A stretch of DNA of 64,000 nucleotides from Pseudomonadales bacterium (GCA_024234615.1 JACKNY010000002.1:372001-436000); one strand, 5' to 3'. Shown: positions 1-9,854, counted from the first letter of the stretch. Numbers and translations are program-made. The notes: generated from the letters alone by a model not told the origin.

Positions 1-47
1 CCGCCGATCAAAATAGAATCACACGACAAAAGAGCCGGGAAAAAATA

Positions 48-1049
48 GTGAGACTAATCCAATACATCATCCTAAGTTTTTTGCTGTTCACCAGTGCGAC
101 AAACGCGCAAGTACTCAAAATAGCCACCCTTGCCCCGGACGGCTCCGATTGGATGAATCGCATGAAAGCAGGGGCTAAGGAGATCTCCGAACGCACCGAT
201 AACCGCGTCAGTTTTAAGTTTTATCCCGGCGGTGTTATGGGTGACGACAAAGCCGTACTACGGAAAATAAAAGTGGGGCAATTACATGGTGCGGCGATGC
301 CTTCCGGCAGTCTTGCACCCTATTACCCTGACAGCCAAGTATATAGCCTGCCGCTACGGTTTAGATCCTTTGATGAGATCGATTATGTGCGTTCGAAGAT
401 GGATGCCGTTTTAATAGAGGGTTTCAAACAGAGTGGTTTCATCACCTTCGGTCTAAGCGAGGGTGGCTTGGCTTACACCCTGTCCAAATCGCCCGTCAGC
501 TCGGTCGCGGATTTGCAAAAACTAAAGGTTTGGGTGCCTGACACCGACGCCATGGGTATTAGCGCGATGCAAACCTATGGTATCAACCCTATTCCTCTTT
601 CCATCGGTGATGTGCTCACCAGTTTGCAAACTGGGCTCGTCAATACCGTTGCCGCTTCCCCTATCGCAGCAATAGCTTTGCAGTGGCATAACCAAGTGAG
701 CTACCTGACCGACCTACCACTGCTCTACGTCTATGCTGTGTTCGCACTCAATGAGAAAACCTACCGTAAAATCGCCCCCGCCGATCAGACTATCGTAAAG
801 GAAGTCATGACCCGTACTTTTCTGGGTATTGATCAACAAAATAGAAAAGATAACATTGCCGCATTTACAGCCCTTCAACAGCAGGGGATTAAGCTTGTGC
901 AGCCCGATCCAGACACCCTGAACGAATGGCATGAGCGTGCAGAAGCGTCAGTCCGTCAGATGGTCGAGCAAAAAATTATCTCTCCGGAAATACTCAATCA
1001 GCTTAATCAACTGCTCAAAGAGTACCGAACGGAAATTGCGCACAAATGA
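48..1049 (+). CDS. dctP: TRAP transporter substrate-binding protein, DctP family
   Basis: This is the periplasmic solute receptor of a tripartite ATP-independent (TRAP) uptake system. It opens at a GTG with a short Sec signal peptide ending near TNAQ (about residue 21), followed by the VLKIATLAPDGSDW start typical of DctP-family receptors. The length of 333 residues is normal for the family. The stop overlaps the start of the small permease gene (ATGA), so the three TRAP genes form one operon. The ligand cannot be read from the sequence; family members bind carboxylates and related organic acids. Confidence 0.9.
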   Translation: MRLIQYIILSFLLFTSATNAQVLKIATLAPDGSDWMNRMKAGAKEISERTDNRVSFKFYPGGVMGDDKAVLRKIKVGQLHGAAMPSGSLAPYYPDSQVYSLPLRFRSFDEIDYVRSKMDAVLIEGFKQSGFITFGLSEGGLAYTLSKSPVSSVADLQKLKVWVPDTDAMGISAMQTYGINPIPLSIGDVLTSLQTGLVNTVAASPIAAIALQWHNQVSYLTDLPLLYVYAVFALNEKTYRKIAPADQTIVKEVMTRTFLGIDQQNRKDNIAAFTALQQQGIKLVQPDPDTLNEWHERAEASVRQMVEQKIISPEILNQLNQLLKEYRTEIAHK

Positions 1050-1552
1050 TAAAAGTCAGCGCCACATCGATGATTCGTTGGCTGCGGGCGCTAGAGGATA
1101 CCATCCTGGTCACCCTACTCATGTCGATGCTGCTGCTAGCCATCACCCAGATTGGACTACGCAATTTTTATGACAGCGGCATTATTTGGGGTGATGCGTT
1201 ACTGCGCGTGCTGGTGCTTTGGGTTGGGCTAATCGGCGCGATGGTCGCCAGCCGTCAGGGCGACCACATCAATATTGACCTCATCACTCGCTTTGTCCAA
1301 CCCCGCTTGAATGCGGTAATCAGTTTTATCAGCTCATTAGCAACAACTATTATTGCCGCCCTGCTCGCTTACCACAGCTATCGTTTTGTCCTGCTTGAGT
1401 ATGAAGATGGCTTAATCGCCTTCGCTGGAATACCAAACTGGGCCTGTGAAGTTATTTTACCCATCGCCTTCAGTATCATTGCGTTACGCTATTTAGGGTT
1501 AAGCTATATTGCATTAACTCAACCCTTCACCAAAAGCGAATCGAGCCCATGA
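1046..1552 (+). CDS. dctQ: TRAP transporter small permease, DctQ family
   Basis: This is the small four-helix membrane subunit of the TRAP transporter, which pairs with the large permease. The 168-residue protein shows hydrophobic segments near residues 20-40, 50-70, 90-115 and 130-150, with the motif GIIWGDALLR and the QGDHINID stretch typical of the family. It overlaps the receptor gene by four bases at its start and the large permease gene by four bases at its end, which indicates translational coupling. An internal ATG a few codons in is an alternative start. Confidence 0.9.
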   Translation: MIKVSATSMIRWLRALEDTILVTLLMSMLLLAITQIGLRNFYDSGIIWGDALLRVLVLWVGLIGAMVASRQGDHINIDLITRFVQPRLNAVISFISSLATTIIAALLAYHSYRFVLLEYEDGLIAFAGIPNWACEVILPIAFSIIALRYLGLSYIALTQPFTKSESSP

Positions 1553-2829
1553 CATTAGTGATTTGCTCGGCGCTATTGCTAGTATTGGCGTTTCTCGGGA
1601 CACCCCTATTCGCTATCATTGTCGCAGCGGCAATGCTTGGCTTTTATTTTGCCGATATCGATTTAATCGTTGTCATTATCGAACTTTACCGTATCGTTGA
1701 CACTCCTTTATTACTGGCTTTGCCGCTCTTTACCTTTGCCGGCTATTTATTAGCAGAAAGTAATACATCACACCGGCTGGTTCGTGCAACTCAGGCATTA
1801 ATCGGCTGGCTCCCTGGCGGCTTGGCAGTGGTGGCCTACTGCACTTGCGCCTTTTTTACCGCTTTTACCGGTGCTTCAGGCATCACTATCGTCGCCATCG
1901 GTGCGCTGTTGCTGCCGGCCTTAACCGAAGCCGGATATCAAGAAAAATTCAGCCTTGGCTTGGTCACCACCTCCGGCAGCTTGGGGCTGCTGCTGGCACC
2001 ATCACTGCCCTTGATTCTCTATGGCATTATCGTCCAGCAGATGAACCTTGAACAAACTGTGGAAATTAAGGATCTCTTTATCGCCGGTATCGCTCCAGCG
2101 CTGCTGATGATTGTGCTGTTGTCAACCTGGACGCTCTGGCACAACCGCAAACACCCCATTCCCTTACAGGCTTTTTCCAAAGATGAAGCGATTGCAGCGC
2201 TGCGCGAAGTCATTTGGGAGGTACCGTTACCCTTTGTGGTGCTCGGTGGCATCTACACCGGTTTCTTCGCCGTATCCGAAGCGGCGGCCGTTACCGCCAC
2301 CTACCTCCTCGTCATCGAGGTCTTGATTTATCGTGAAATCCCCATACGCAAACTTCCTAAAATCATGAGTGAATCGATGGTGATGGTCGGCGGCATTTTA
2401 TTGATTTTAGGCGTTTCACTGGCCTTTACTAACTTCCTTATCGATGCTGAAGTCCCAATGCAAATATTCGCGCTTATTCAGTCAGTCGTGGGCGATAAAT
2501 ATAGCTTTTTAATTTTGCTTAATATTATTCTTCTGTTGCTCGGCGCCATTTTGGATATTTTTTCGGCGCTGGTCATTATGGTGCCACTTATCGTGCCAGT
2601 AGCGATGCAATACGGCATTCACCCTGTTCACTTAGGCATCATTTTTCTTGCTAACATGCAAATCGGTTATTTTACTCCGCCGGTTGGCATGAACCTTTTT
2701 ATCGCCAGCTACCGCTTTAAGAAGCCAATCACCGAGCTCTACCAAGCATCACTGCCCTTTATGCTGGTACTGCTGGTGGCGTTAATCATCATTACTTACT
2801 GGCCCGCGCTCAGTTTATGGAATCTCTGA
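1549..2829 (+). CDS. dctM: TRAP transporter large permease, DctM family
   Basis: This is the large membrane subunit that carries the transport path and uses the sodium or proton gradient. The 426 residues are hydrophobic throughout, consistent with about 12 membrane segments. Recognisable family stretches are the GASGITIVAIGALLLPAL region and the NMQIGYFTPPVGMNLF motif near residues 370-385. It starts inside the end of dctQ (ATGA) and closes the dctPQM operon. No clear hairpin terminator follows it; the next gene starts about 70 bases later. Confidence 0.92.
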   Translation: MTLVICSALLLVLAFLGTPLFAIIVAAAMLGFYFADIDLIVVIIELYRIVDTPLLLALPLFTFAGYLLAESNTSHRLVRATQALIGWLPGGLAVVAYCTCAFFTAFTGASGITIVAIGALLLPALTEAGYQEKFSLGLVTTSGSLGLLLAPSLPLILYGIIVQQMNLEQTVEIKDLFIAGIAPALLMIVLLSTWTLWHNRKHPIPLQAFSKDEAIAALREVIWEVPLPFVVLGGIYTGFFAVSEAAAVTATYLLVIEVLIYREIPIRKLPKIMSESMVMVGGILLILGVSLAFTNFLIDAEVPMQIFALIQSVVGDKYSFLILLNIILLLLGAILDIFSALVIMVPLIVPVAMQYGIHPVHLGIIFLANMQIGYFTPPVGMNLFIASYRFKKPITELYQASLPFMLVLLVALIIITYWPALSLWNL

Positions 2830-2902
2830 TCGAAAAAAATGGTCTAATATTCAACTTGCATAGCGCTGCCCAATTACTCAAAGGTTGTATAGAATAATCC
2901 CC

Positions 2903-4663
2903 ATGGCTTTTACGAACTTATTAATCAGTACCTGCGCGATCCTTTTATTGCTAAATGGCTGCGCTACCCAAAGCACAATACCTGCCTCCGTAGGTGAAGG
3001 TGCTGTCACTCAAAAAGTACCGACCGCACAAGTGGAAACTCCCTCACCAGAAAAAAAAGCTAAGCCTGCAGAGGGTTCGTTCGAACCAGACACACTCTAT
3101 GCGTTATTGGTTGCTGAACTGGCAGGACAGCGCAAACGCTATGACATGCTGCTCAGCAATTACCTGCATCAAGCAAGAAAAACCCGCGACCCGGGTATCG
3201 CTGAACGCGCAACCCGCATTGCTATTTACCTTAAAGCCGATAAAGCAGCGCTTGCCGCCGCTATGCTCTGGGCTGAAGCCGCACCCGAAGACACCAACGC
3301 TCAACAATTATTGGCCATACAACTCATTAAAGCAGGGCAATTTGAGCAGGCAATGACTTTGTTAGAAGCCATTCAGATAGAGACAGGCGAAGCAAATTTC
3401 GAATATTTAGCCGCCAGCACTAAAGACCTCAACCAGAGTGAGAGAAATAAAATTCTCACACATTTTGATCGCTTGCTGGGTAGCTATCCGAATAACACCA
3501 AGTTACTTTTTGGTAAAACGATCCTCCTGCAAATCAACGGCAGAGGCGACGATGCGCTAAAAACAGCCAATGCTCTCTACGAACTCAAGCCAGATACCCG
3601 GAACCAACTACTTAGAATCCGTTTGCTCCACCAATTGGGCAAAACCAAAGAGGCGTTAAAACTGTTAACTCAGTCGTTGCAGGAAGATCCTGCCGACAAA
3701 CAGGTTCGCCTGCTTTACGCACAGCTGCTGATCGATACCAAAGCCTTGCCGGCAGCCTACAAACAATTCTCAATATTGGTTGAACAAAACCCTTGGGACA
3801 GCCAACTTAGACTAACGCTCGCGCTACTGGCGATGGAAAATAATCAACCCGATGAGGCCAAGCTGAACCTAACTCTGCTGCTGCGAGATGACAGATTTGC
3901 TCAGGATGCGCACTATTACTTAGCCCAGCTTGCTGAGCAACAACAACCAGAGGAAGCAATAACTCATTACCAACAGGTCATTAGCGGCGACAAGGCCATT
4001 AGTGCTCATGCACAGATGGGAAAACTACTGTTAATGCGCCAGCAAAAATCTGAGATGCAACAAATCTTTCGGCAATCGCGTATTAAAAACCCAGACAATT
4101 CTGAGAATTTTTATATGCTTGAGGCAGATTTACTAGCTAAGTACGGTTACGCGCAAGATGGCATCCAGTTGTTGACTGAGGCGCTCAACCAATTCCCCGC
4201 AGACATCAATTTGCTCTATGCGCGGGCAATGGCTGCTGAAAAAACCAATGACCTGGCAGCAATGGAGCACGACCTTAGAATCATCCTAGGAAAAGAACCC
4301 GATAACGCTAATGTTTTGAATGCGCTGGGCTATGCACTAGCCGACCGCACTGACCGCTATCACGAAGCACTTGAATTGATCTCTCGTGCCGCCCAACTAA
4401 AACCGAACGACCCGGCAATAACAGACAGCCTGGGATGGGCCTTATTTCGCCTGGGCAATTATCAGGAGGCCATCAAACTACTCGAAAAAGCGCTGGCGGA
4501 ATTTCCCGATCATGAAGTTGCTGCGCATCTAGGAGAAGTACTTTGGGCAACTGGTCAGTACGAGCGCGCCCAGCAAATTTGGGATAAAGCTCTGGAAAGC
4601 AAACCGGACAGCCTTATTATTAAACGGGTATTAGAACGCTTGAACCCCGAGCAATTAAAATAA
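2903..4663 (+). CDS. TPR-repeat outer-membrane lipoprotein
   Basis: This is a predicted lipoprotein built of tetratricopeptide repeats, which usually act as protein-binding scaffolds. The ATG at 2903 is preferred over an upstream TTG at 2885 because it gives a clean signal peptide with lipobox LLNGC (Cys20). TPR-like units run over most of the chain and are clearest in the C-terminal third, for example NVLNALGYALADRTDRYHEA and the following DSLGWALFRLGNYQEA. The gene ends one base before lolB and sits in the TPR-lolB-ispE order found in many gammaproteobacteria, so a role in envelope biogenesis is plausible but inferred. Confidence 0.85.
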   Translation: MAFTNLLISTCAILLLLNGCATQSTIPASVGEGAVTQKVPTAQVETPSPEKKAKPAEGSFEPDTLYALLVAELAGQRKRYDMLLSNYLHQARKTRDPGIAERATRIAIYLKADKAALAAAMLWAEAAPEDTNAQQLLAIQLIKAGQFEQAMTLLEAIQIETGEANFEYLAASTKDLNQSERNKILTHFDRLLGSYPNNTKLLFGKTILLQINGRGDDALKTANALYELKPDTRNQLLRIRLLHQLGKTKEALKLLTQSLQEDPADKQVRLLYAQLLIDTKALPAAYKQFSILVEQNPWDSQLRLTLALLAMENNQPDEAKLNLTLLLRDDRFAQDAHYYLAQLAEQQQPEEAITHYQQVISGDKAISAHAQMGKLLLMRQQKSEMQQIFRQSRIKNPDNSENFYMLEADLLAKYGYAQDGIQLLTEALNQFPADINLLYARAMAAEKTNDLAAMEHDLRIILGKEPDNANVLNALGYALADRTDRYHEALELISRAAQLKPNDPAITDSLGWALFRLGNYQEAIKLLEKALAEFPDHEVAAHLGEVLWATGQYERAQQIWDKALESKPDSLIIKRVLERLNPEQLK

Positions 4664-4664
4664 A

Positions 4665-5309
4665 ATGCCTCGTCCCGGTTTATCCGCACTACTCGTTACT
4701 CTCATTATTACTCTACTCCTGCTCGGCGGCTGTACCTTAACGTCACATAAACCATTACAAGTACCTACTACAAAAAATGCTCAATCAAATCTGCAATGGC
4801 AAAGCCACCAAGCGCAAATGGAAGCTTTCACACAATGGCGCCTAGTTGGCAAAATCGGGATTCGTACCGACCATGAATCCAGCAGCGCGCATATTAACTG
4901 GCAGCAGCAACAACAGCAGTTTAGGATCAATCTCTCCGGCCCTTTCGGTCAGGGAGCCGCTGAACTTTCAGGTACTTTTGAGTCAGTATTGCTTAAAATC
5001 GCCGGCCAGGAAGATCTACAGACCACAAACCCAGAAGCCGTATTACTTGAGCAAACAGGCTGGGACATCCCTATCAATACGCTCTTACATTGGATTAAAG
5101 GTATTCCATCACCAGACCAAGACGCCTCTTTTCAATTAGACGCCCAAGGTAGGTTAAGCCGATTAACCCAGGCGCAATGGCAGCTGGAATATCCCAGCTA
5201 TCGGCAATTAGAGTCCCTATGGCTGCCTAAAAAAATTCAACTAGTACGCGGCCAAGTTAAACTCACTTTAGTCATCAAAGACTGGCACTACTCTTCAGAT
5301 AACAGCTAA
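4665..5309 (+). CDS. lolB: outer-membrane lipoprotein receptor LolB
   Basis: LolB takes lipoproteins from the periplasmic carrier LolA and inserts them into the outer membrane. The sequence shows a lipoprotein signal with lipobox LLGGC (Cys23), the FTQWRLVGKIGIRT start of the LolB fold, the INLSGPFGQGAAEL stretch and the LLHWIKGIPSPD motif near residue 145. At 214 residues its length is normal. It starts one base after the TPR gene and is followed six bases later by ispE, the usual gammaproteobacterial order. Confidence 0.95.
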   Translation: MPRPGLSALLVTLIITLLLLGGCTLTSHKPLQVPTTKNAQSNLQWQSHQAQMEAFTQWRLVGKIGIRTDHESSSAHINWQQQQQQFRINLSGPFGQGAAELSGTFESVLLKIAGQEDLQTTNPEAVLLEQTGWDIPINTLLHWIKGIPSPDQDASFQLDAQGRLSRLTQAQWQLEYPSYRQLESLWLPKKIQLVRGQVKLTLVIKDWHYSSDNS

Positions 5310-5315
5310 TACGGC

Positions 5316-6173
5316 ATGAGTACATCAACACTTTCATTACCCGCTCCGGCAAAATTAAACCTAATGCTACATATCACTGGTCGTCGTACGGACGGTTATC
5401 ATCTTTTGCAGACCATTTTTCAATTCATTAATTATTGCGATCAACTGAGCTTTACCCTGACAAAATCGCCCGAGATAAGGCTTAACACAGAGTTAGATAA
5501 TGTTAGCGTTGAACAGAATCTAATTTATCGAGCGGCAAAACTATTACAGGCACACACCGCTACGAAACAAGGGGCAAACGTTAGCCTGATTAAAAATATC
5601 CCCATCGGCGGTGGACTTGGCGGTGGTAGTTCCGATGCCGCCACGACACTAATCGGGTTGAATCAGCTCTGGCGAACCGGCCTTTCTTTGCAGCAATTGG
5701 CTGAAATGGGATTGACACTTGGAGCAGATGTACCGGTCTTTATTCATGGCTGTGCGAGCTGGGCTGAGGGGGTGGGTGAACAACTGACAAAAGTGCAATT
5801 AGCAGAACCCTGGTATCTCGTTATCACCCCTGCATGCCAAGTGTCTACCACGGAAATTTTTTCGCATAAAGAATTGACACGAAACACCCCAGCCATCACA
5901 ATAGCGACCGCTCTGGGGCATGGTGGAAAAAACGATTGCGAATCAGTGGTTTCAGCGCTTTATCCAGAAGTCAAAATGGCTTTAAACTGGTTAAATCAAT
6001 TCGCAAAAGCAAGATTGACGGGGACAGGTTCAAGCCTATTTGCCAGCTTTGAAACAAGGCAACAGGCCGAGCAAGTATTTGAGCAGTTACCCACACCCTT
6101 AACCGGCTTCATCGCCCAAGGTTCAAACTTGTCGCCGCTGCACCAGAAAGCGAAAATACGTACTGTGCTTTAG
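5316..6173 (+). CDS. ispE: 4-diphosphocytidyl-2-C-methyl-D-erythritol kinase
   Basis: IspE phosphorylates CDP-methylerythritol, the fourth step of the MEP route to isoprenoids. It is a GHMP kinase. The substrate-binding start APAKLNLML (residues 10-18, Lys13) and the glycine- and serine-rich ATP loop IPIGGGLGGGSSDA (95-108) are intact, as is the LGADVPVF motif with the catalytic Asp. Its length of 285 residues is standard. It follows lolB directly and is followed by tRNA-Gln. Confidence 0.96.
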   Translation: MSTSTLSLPAPAKLNLMLHITGRRTDGYHLLQTIFQFINYCDQLSFTLTKSPEIRLNTELDNVSVEQNLIYRAAKLLQAHTATKQGANVSLIKNIPIGGGLGGGSSDAATTLIGLNQLWRTGLSLQQLAEMGLTLGADVPVFIHGCASWAEGVGEQLTKVQLAEPWYLVITPACQVSTTEIFSHKELTRNTPAITIATALGHGGKNDCESVVSALYPEVKMALNWLNQFAKARLTGTGSSLFASFETRQQAEQVFEQLPTPLTGFIAQGSNLSPLHQKAKIRTVL

Positions 6174-6187
6174 CGCAGAAAATTTGC

Positions 6188-6262
6188 TGGGGTGTCGCCA
6201 AGTGGTAAGGCACCGGTTTTTGGTATCGGCATCCGCAGGTTCGAATCCTGCCACCCCAGCCA
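6188..6262 (+). tRNA. tRNA-Gln (TTG)
   Basis: A full cloverleaf can be drawn: the acceptor stem TGGGGTG pairs with CACCCCA, and the 3' GCCA end is encoded. The anticodon stem is CCGGT/ATCGG with anticodon TTG at 6220-6222, and the T-arm reads GGTTCGAATCC. The sequence is close to the known enterobacterial tRNA-Gln. Its place between ispE and prs matches other gammaproteobacteria. Confidence 0.97.
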
Positions 6263-6320
6263 TCTCCTATGATAATCGCCTGAGCATTATCAAAAGACGC
6301 GAACAATCAGGTAAATCAGC

Positions 6321-7268
6321 GTGGCTGCAAATCTAACCGTATTCACCGGCAATGCAAATCCGGATCTGGCAAAGAAAGTTGTTAAGCATTTAGCTATCCC
6401 GTTAGGCAATGCCGAATTAGGCAAATTCAGCGACGGTGAAACGTCTGCCGAAATTCTGGACAATGTGCGTGGTAAGGATGTATTCATCATTCAACCCACC
6501 TGTGCACCCACTAACGACAACCTGATGGAGCTGCTGGTGATGGTGGATGCTATCCGCCGCGCTTCGGCCTTGCGCATCACCGCAGTCGTTCCTTATTTTG
6601 GCTATGCTCGGCAGGATCGTCGCGTACGCTCAGTTCGAGTTCCCATTACCGCCAAGGTCGTCGCCGATATGATGTGCAATGTCGGGGTGGATCGCGTCCT
6701 GACCGTTGACCTGCATGCCGATCAAATTCAAGGTTTTTTTAGCTGTCCGGTGGACAATATTTATGGTTCTCCGGTGCTGATCGATCATATCGAGCGTCAG
6801 CACTATAAGAATTTCATTGTAGTTTCTCCCGATGTTGGCGGCGTGGTGCGAGCAAGAGCCCTAGCCAAACAGCTTAACGATTCGGAATTAGCCATTATCG
6901 ATAAACGTCGCCCCAAAGCCAATGAAGCACAAATCATGCACATTATTGGCGACGTGAACAACAAAACCTGTATTCTGGTGGACGACATGGTCGACACCGC
7001 CGGGACACTCTGTAAAGCAGCGGAAGCGCTGAAAGCGCATGGTGCATCCAAAGTAGTCGCCTACTCTACCCACGCAGTATTATCCGGCGCCGCTATAGAC
7101 AACATTACAAATTCGCAATTGGATCAACTGGTGGTGACTGACACTATCCCGTTGAGTGCCGCAGCTAAAAAATGTACTCGCATACATCAGCTAACGATTG
7201 CGCCTTTGTTAGCAGAATCGATTCGACGGGTATGTAACGCCGAATCCATTAGCGCCCTGTTTCGCTAA
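6321..7268 (+). CDS. prs: ribose-phosphate pyrophosphokinase
   Basis: Prs makes phosphoribosyl pyrophosphate from ribose 5-phosphate and ATP for nucleotide, histidine and tryptophan synthesis. It starts at a GTG. Family motifs are intact: FSDGETSAEI near residue 35, VDLHADQIQGFF near 128-140, SPDVGGVVRARALA near 170 and the PRPP loop DDMVDTAGTLCKAAEAL near 220. The 315-residue length is standard. It lies just after tRNA-Gln and before a hairpin that separates it from rplY. Confidence 0.97.
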   Translation: MAANLTVFTGNANPDLAKKVVKHLAIPLGNAELGKFSDGETSAEILDNVRGKDVFIIQPTCAPTNDNLMELLVMVDAIRRASALRITAVVPYFGYARQDRRVRSVRVPITAKVVADMMCNVGVDRVLTVDLHADQIQGFFSCPVDNIYGSPVLIDHIERQHYKNFIVVSPDVGGVVRARALAKQLNDSELAIIDKRRPKANEAQIMHIIGDVNNKTCILVDDMVDTAGTLCKAAEALKAHGASKVVAYSTHAVLSGAAIDNITNSQLDQLVVTDTIPLSAAAKKCTRIHQLTIAPLLAESIRRVCNAESISALFR

Positions 7269-7287
7269 GCGCAGCAGGGACGTAACC

Positions 7288-7330
7288 TAACCCCTCGGTA
7301 TTGGTCGAAAATTCCGCGGGGTTATTTGTT
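7288..7330 (+). terminator. likely Rho-independent terminator after prs
   Basis: The arms TAACCCCTCGG (7288-7298) and CCGCGGGGTTA (7314-7324) pair over 11 positions with one mismatch. They are separated by 15 bases and followed by TTTGTT. The T tract is short, so termination may be partial. Confidence 0.55.
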
Positions 7331-7373
7331 GAGGCCTTTTTCGGAGGTCTCTTTTATTTAAGAGGATGTTGAA

Positions 7374-8054
7374 ATGTCTGAAGAATTTGAAATTATTGCA
7401 GAAAAACGGGAGGTTGTAGGGAAAGGTTCGAGCCGCCGCCTACGCCGCCTGGAAGATAAAGTGCCGGGAATTATCTATGGTGGGAAAAAGAAAAACCCAC
7501 AAAATATTACCGTGATGCATAAAGACCTACTGAAAGCGACCGAGAATGAAGCCTTTTTCTCGCATATTCTGAGCTTAAACTTAGATGGCGCAAAAGAACA
7601 AGTAATCGTTAAAGATATGCAGCGCCATCCCGCAAAACCAAAAATTTTACATGTGGACTTTCAACGCGTAAGTAAAGACGTCGCCATCCATATTCACGTG
7701 CCACTGCACTTCATTAATGAAGATACCTGCGTCGGCGTGAAAAAACAGGGTGGTGCCATTTCACACACCATGTCGGAAGTGGAAGTCAGTTGTTTGCCTG
7801 GTGATCTACCCGAGTATATTGAAGTTGACATGTTGAAAGTTGAAATAGATCAGATCGTCCATTTATCTGATCTAGCACTTCCGAAAGGCGTAGAAATCAT
7901 CGCTCTTACTCAGGGTGAAGATCATGACTTGCCGGTTGTCGCGGTTCATACTCCGAAGAAGGTGGTCGAAGAAGAGGAAGAGACTACTTCCGCTGAAGTG
8001 CCTACCGTTGGAGACAAAGACGAAGATAAAGCTGAAGAGTCAGACGAAGATTAA
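7374..8054 (+). CDS. rplY: 50S ribosomal protein L25 (general stress protein Ctc form)
   Basis: L25 binds 5S rRNA in the large subunit. This is the longer Ctc-type form: an N-terminal L25 domain (about residues 1-95), then the TL5/Ctc C-terminal beta domain (about 100-190), and an acidic tail from about residue 200 rich in Glu and Asp. The family start GKGSSRRLRR and the VPGIIYGG motif are present. It is preceded by AAGAGG at 7360-7365 and followed by pth, as usual. Confidence 0.95.
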   Translation: MSEEFEIIAEKREVVGKGSSRRLRRLEDKVPGIIYGGKKKNPQNITVMHKDLLKATENEAFFSHILSLNLDGAKEQVIVKDMQRHPAKPKILHVDFQRVSKDVAIHIHVPLHFINEDTCVGVKKQGGAISHTMSEVEVSCLPGDLPEYIEVDMLKVEIDQIVHLSDLALPKGVEIIALTQGEDHDLPVVAVHTPKKVVEEEEETTSAEVPTVGDKDEDKAEESDED

Positions 8055-8114
8055 TTCTTCGTCTCTGCGGCAAATGGTGCTGCGCTGCTCCTAAGCCCTT
8101 TGAGTCCCTGTATT

Positions 8115-8702
8115 GTGAACGAGCAAATAACGCTGATTGTCGGCCTCGGAAATCCTGGTGCGCAATATGAGCATACTCGACACAATGCAGGGGCTGATTT
8201 CGTTGCGGAACTGGTAAAACAATCAGGCGAACAATTCAAGCTCGAAACAAAGTTTCACGGCCTATATAGCAAAATTACCTTTGCGAACAGACCGCTTCAT
8301 TGTCTGATTCCCACTACCTTTATGAATCGCAGTGGGCAAGCAGTTGCCGCACTCACTCATTTTTATAAGATCCCACCAGAAGCAATTTTAATTGCGCATG
8401 ATGAGCTGGATATTCCGCCCGGATCCGTCAAATTAAAATTCAGTGGCGGCCATGGCGGACATAATGGTTTACGCGATATTATCAGCCACTTAGGCAGTAA
8501 TCATTTTGCAAGATTGCGGTTAGGAATTGGCCACCCGGGAAATAGCCAAGAAGTCGTCAACTATGTCCTCAAAAAAGCCCCTATCTTAGAGCAAGAATTA
8601 CTTGAAAACGTCATAGAAAAAACCATTCGTGCACTACCCGAGCTACTGAACAGCAATTGGCACAAAGCGCAAACACTAATTAATGGCTTTAAAGCGGGCT
8701 AA
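8115..8702 (+). CDS. pth: peptidyl-tRNA hydrolase
   Basis: Pth releases peptides from stalled peptidyl-tRNA and recycles the tRNA. The GTG at 8115 is the better start: it gives MNEQITLIVGLGNPG, matching the family, whereas an upstream TTG at 8100 would add five residues. Active-site residues are visible: the His in EHTRHNAG, the Asn in TFMNRSGQ, the Asp in AHDELDIPPG and the Asn in GGHGGHNGLRDI. The gene lies between rplY and ychF in the conserved order. Confidence 0.95.
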   Translation: MNEQITLIVGLGNPGAQYEHTRHNAGADFVAELVKQSGEQFKLETKFHGLYSKITFANRPLHCLIPTTFMNRSGQAVAALTHFYKIPPEAILIAHDELDIPPGSVKLKFSGGHGGHNGLRDIISHLGSNHFARLRLGIGHPGNSQEVVNYVLKKAPILEQELLENVIEKTIRALPELLNSNWHKAQTLINGFKAG

Positions 8703-8762
8703 AATTCACAACTACTATCTCGAAGCACAACCTCTGCTTCCTTGACCAAAGAGACATAAAAC

Positions 8763-9854
8763 ATGGGATTTAACTGTGGCATTGTCGGCCTACCCAACGT
8801 TGGCAAATCAACACTCTTCAACGCACTGACCAAAGCACAGATCGGCGCAGAAAACTTCCCCTTCTGCACCATCGAACCAAACTCTGGCATTGTGCCCATG
8901 CCGGACCCGAGGCTGGACAAATTGGCCACTATTGTCTCACCGGAAAGAGTGGTTCCCACCACGATGGAATTTGTTGACATCGCAGGCCTCGTTGCTGGAG
9001 CATCCAAAGGCGAAGGCCTCGGCAACCAATTTCTGGCGAATATCCGCGAAACCGACGCCATCGCCCATGTCGTACGCTGTTTTGACGACGAGAATATCAT
9101 CCATGTCGCTAATAAAATTGATCCGGCAGCGGATATCGAAGTTATTAATACTGAGCTAGCGCTTGCTGATTTAGAAAGCGTCGAGAAGCAATTACAGCGC
9201 ATCACCCGGACCGCTAAAAGCGGCGACAAAGAGGCGGTCAAAGAAAAAGAACTACTTGAGAAGCTACTGCCACACTTAAACGAAGCGCAACCAGTACGCT
9301 CGATGAAACTGACAGATGACGAGTTTAAAATGGTGAGGAAGTTTCATCTGCTCACTACCAAACCCACCATGTACATAGCCAATGTCGACGAGCATGGCTT
9401 TGAAGATAATCCCCACCTCAAAGTGGTGCAGGAAATCGCTCAAAAAGAAGGCGCTCCCGTGGTAGCCGTTTGCAGCAAGCTGGAGTCCGAAATCGTTGAA
9501 TTGGAAGACGACGAAAAAACCGAATTCCTCGCCGACATCGGCATGGAAGAGCCCGGCCTAAACCGGGTCATTCGCGCCGGCTATCAATTACTTGGCCTAC
9601 AAACCTACTTCACCGCAGGTGTCAAAGAGGTTCGCGCCTGGACGATTAAAATCGGTGATAAAGCACCACGAGCCGCCGCCGCAATCCACACCGATTTCGA
9701 AAAAGGCTTCATCCGCGCCGAAGTTATTTCCTACGACGACTTTATTGCCCACAATGGTGAACACGGTGCTAAGGAAGCAGGCAAATGGCGTTTGGAAGGG
9801 AAAGAATATATTGTCCACGACGGTGACGTCGTTCACTTTAGATTTAATGTATAA
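8763..9854 (+). CDS. ychF: ribosome-associated ATPase YchF/OLA1
   Basis: YchF is an Obg-family P-loop protein that prefers ATP and binds ribosomes; it is linked to stress responses and start-codon choice. The G1 loop GLPNVGKST (residues 8-16), the DIAGLVAGASKGEGLG switch II segment and the C-terminal TGS-like domain (about residues 280-363, ending GDVVHFRFNV) are intact. The NVDE motif in place of NKxD explains the ATP preference in the family. The 363-residue length is standard. Confidence 0.96.
   Translation: MGFNCGIVGLPNVGKSTLFNALTKAQIGAENFPFCTIEPNSGIVPMPDPRLDKLATIVSPERVVPTTMEFVDIAGLVAGASKGEGLGNQFLANIRETDAIAHVVRCFDDENIIHVANKIDPAADIEVINTELALADLESVEKQLQRITRTAKSGDKEAVKEKELLEKLLPHLNEAQPVRSMKLTDDEFKMVRKFHLLTTKPTMYIANVDEHGFEDNPHLKVVQEIAQKEGAPVVAVCSKLESEIVELEDDEKTEFLADIGMEEPGLNRVIRAGYQLLGLQTYFTAGVKEVRAWTIKIGDKAPRAAAAIHTDFEKGFIRAEVISYDDFIAHNGEHGAKEAGKWRLEGKEYIVHDGDVVHFRFNV

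Noticed and set aside
8699..9241. Long minus-strand frame of 180 codons opposite ychF
   Set aside because: It lies wholly opposite the conserved ychF gene, has low-complexity Ser and Ala composition and no recognisable domain.
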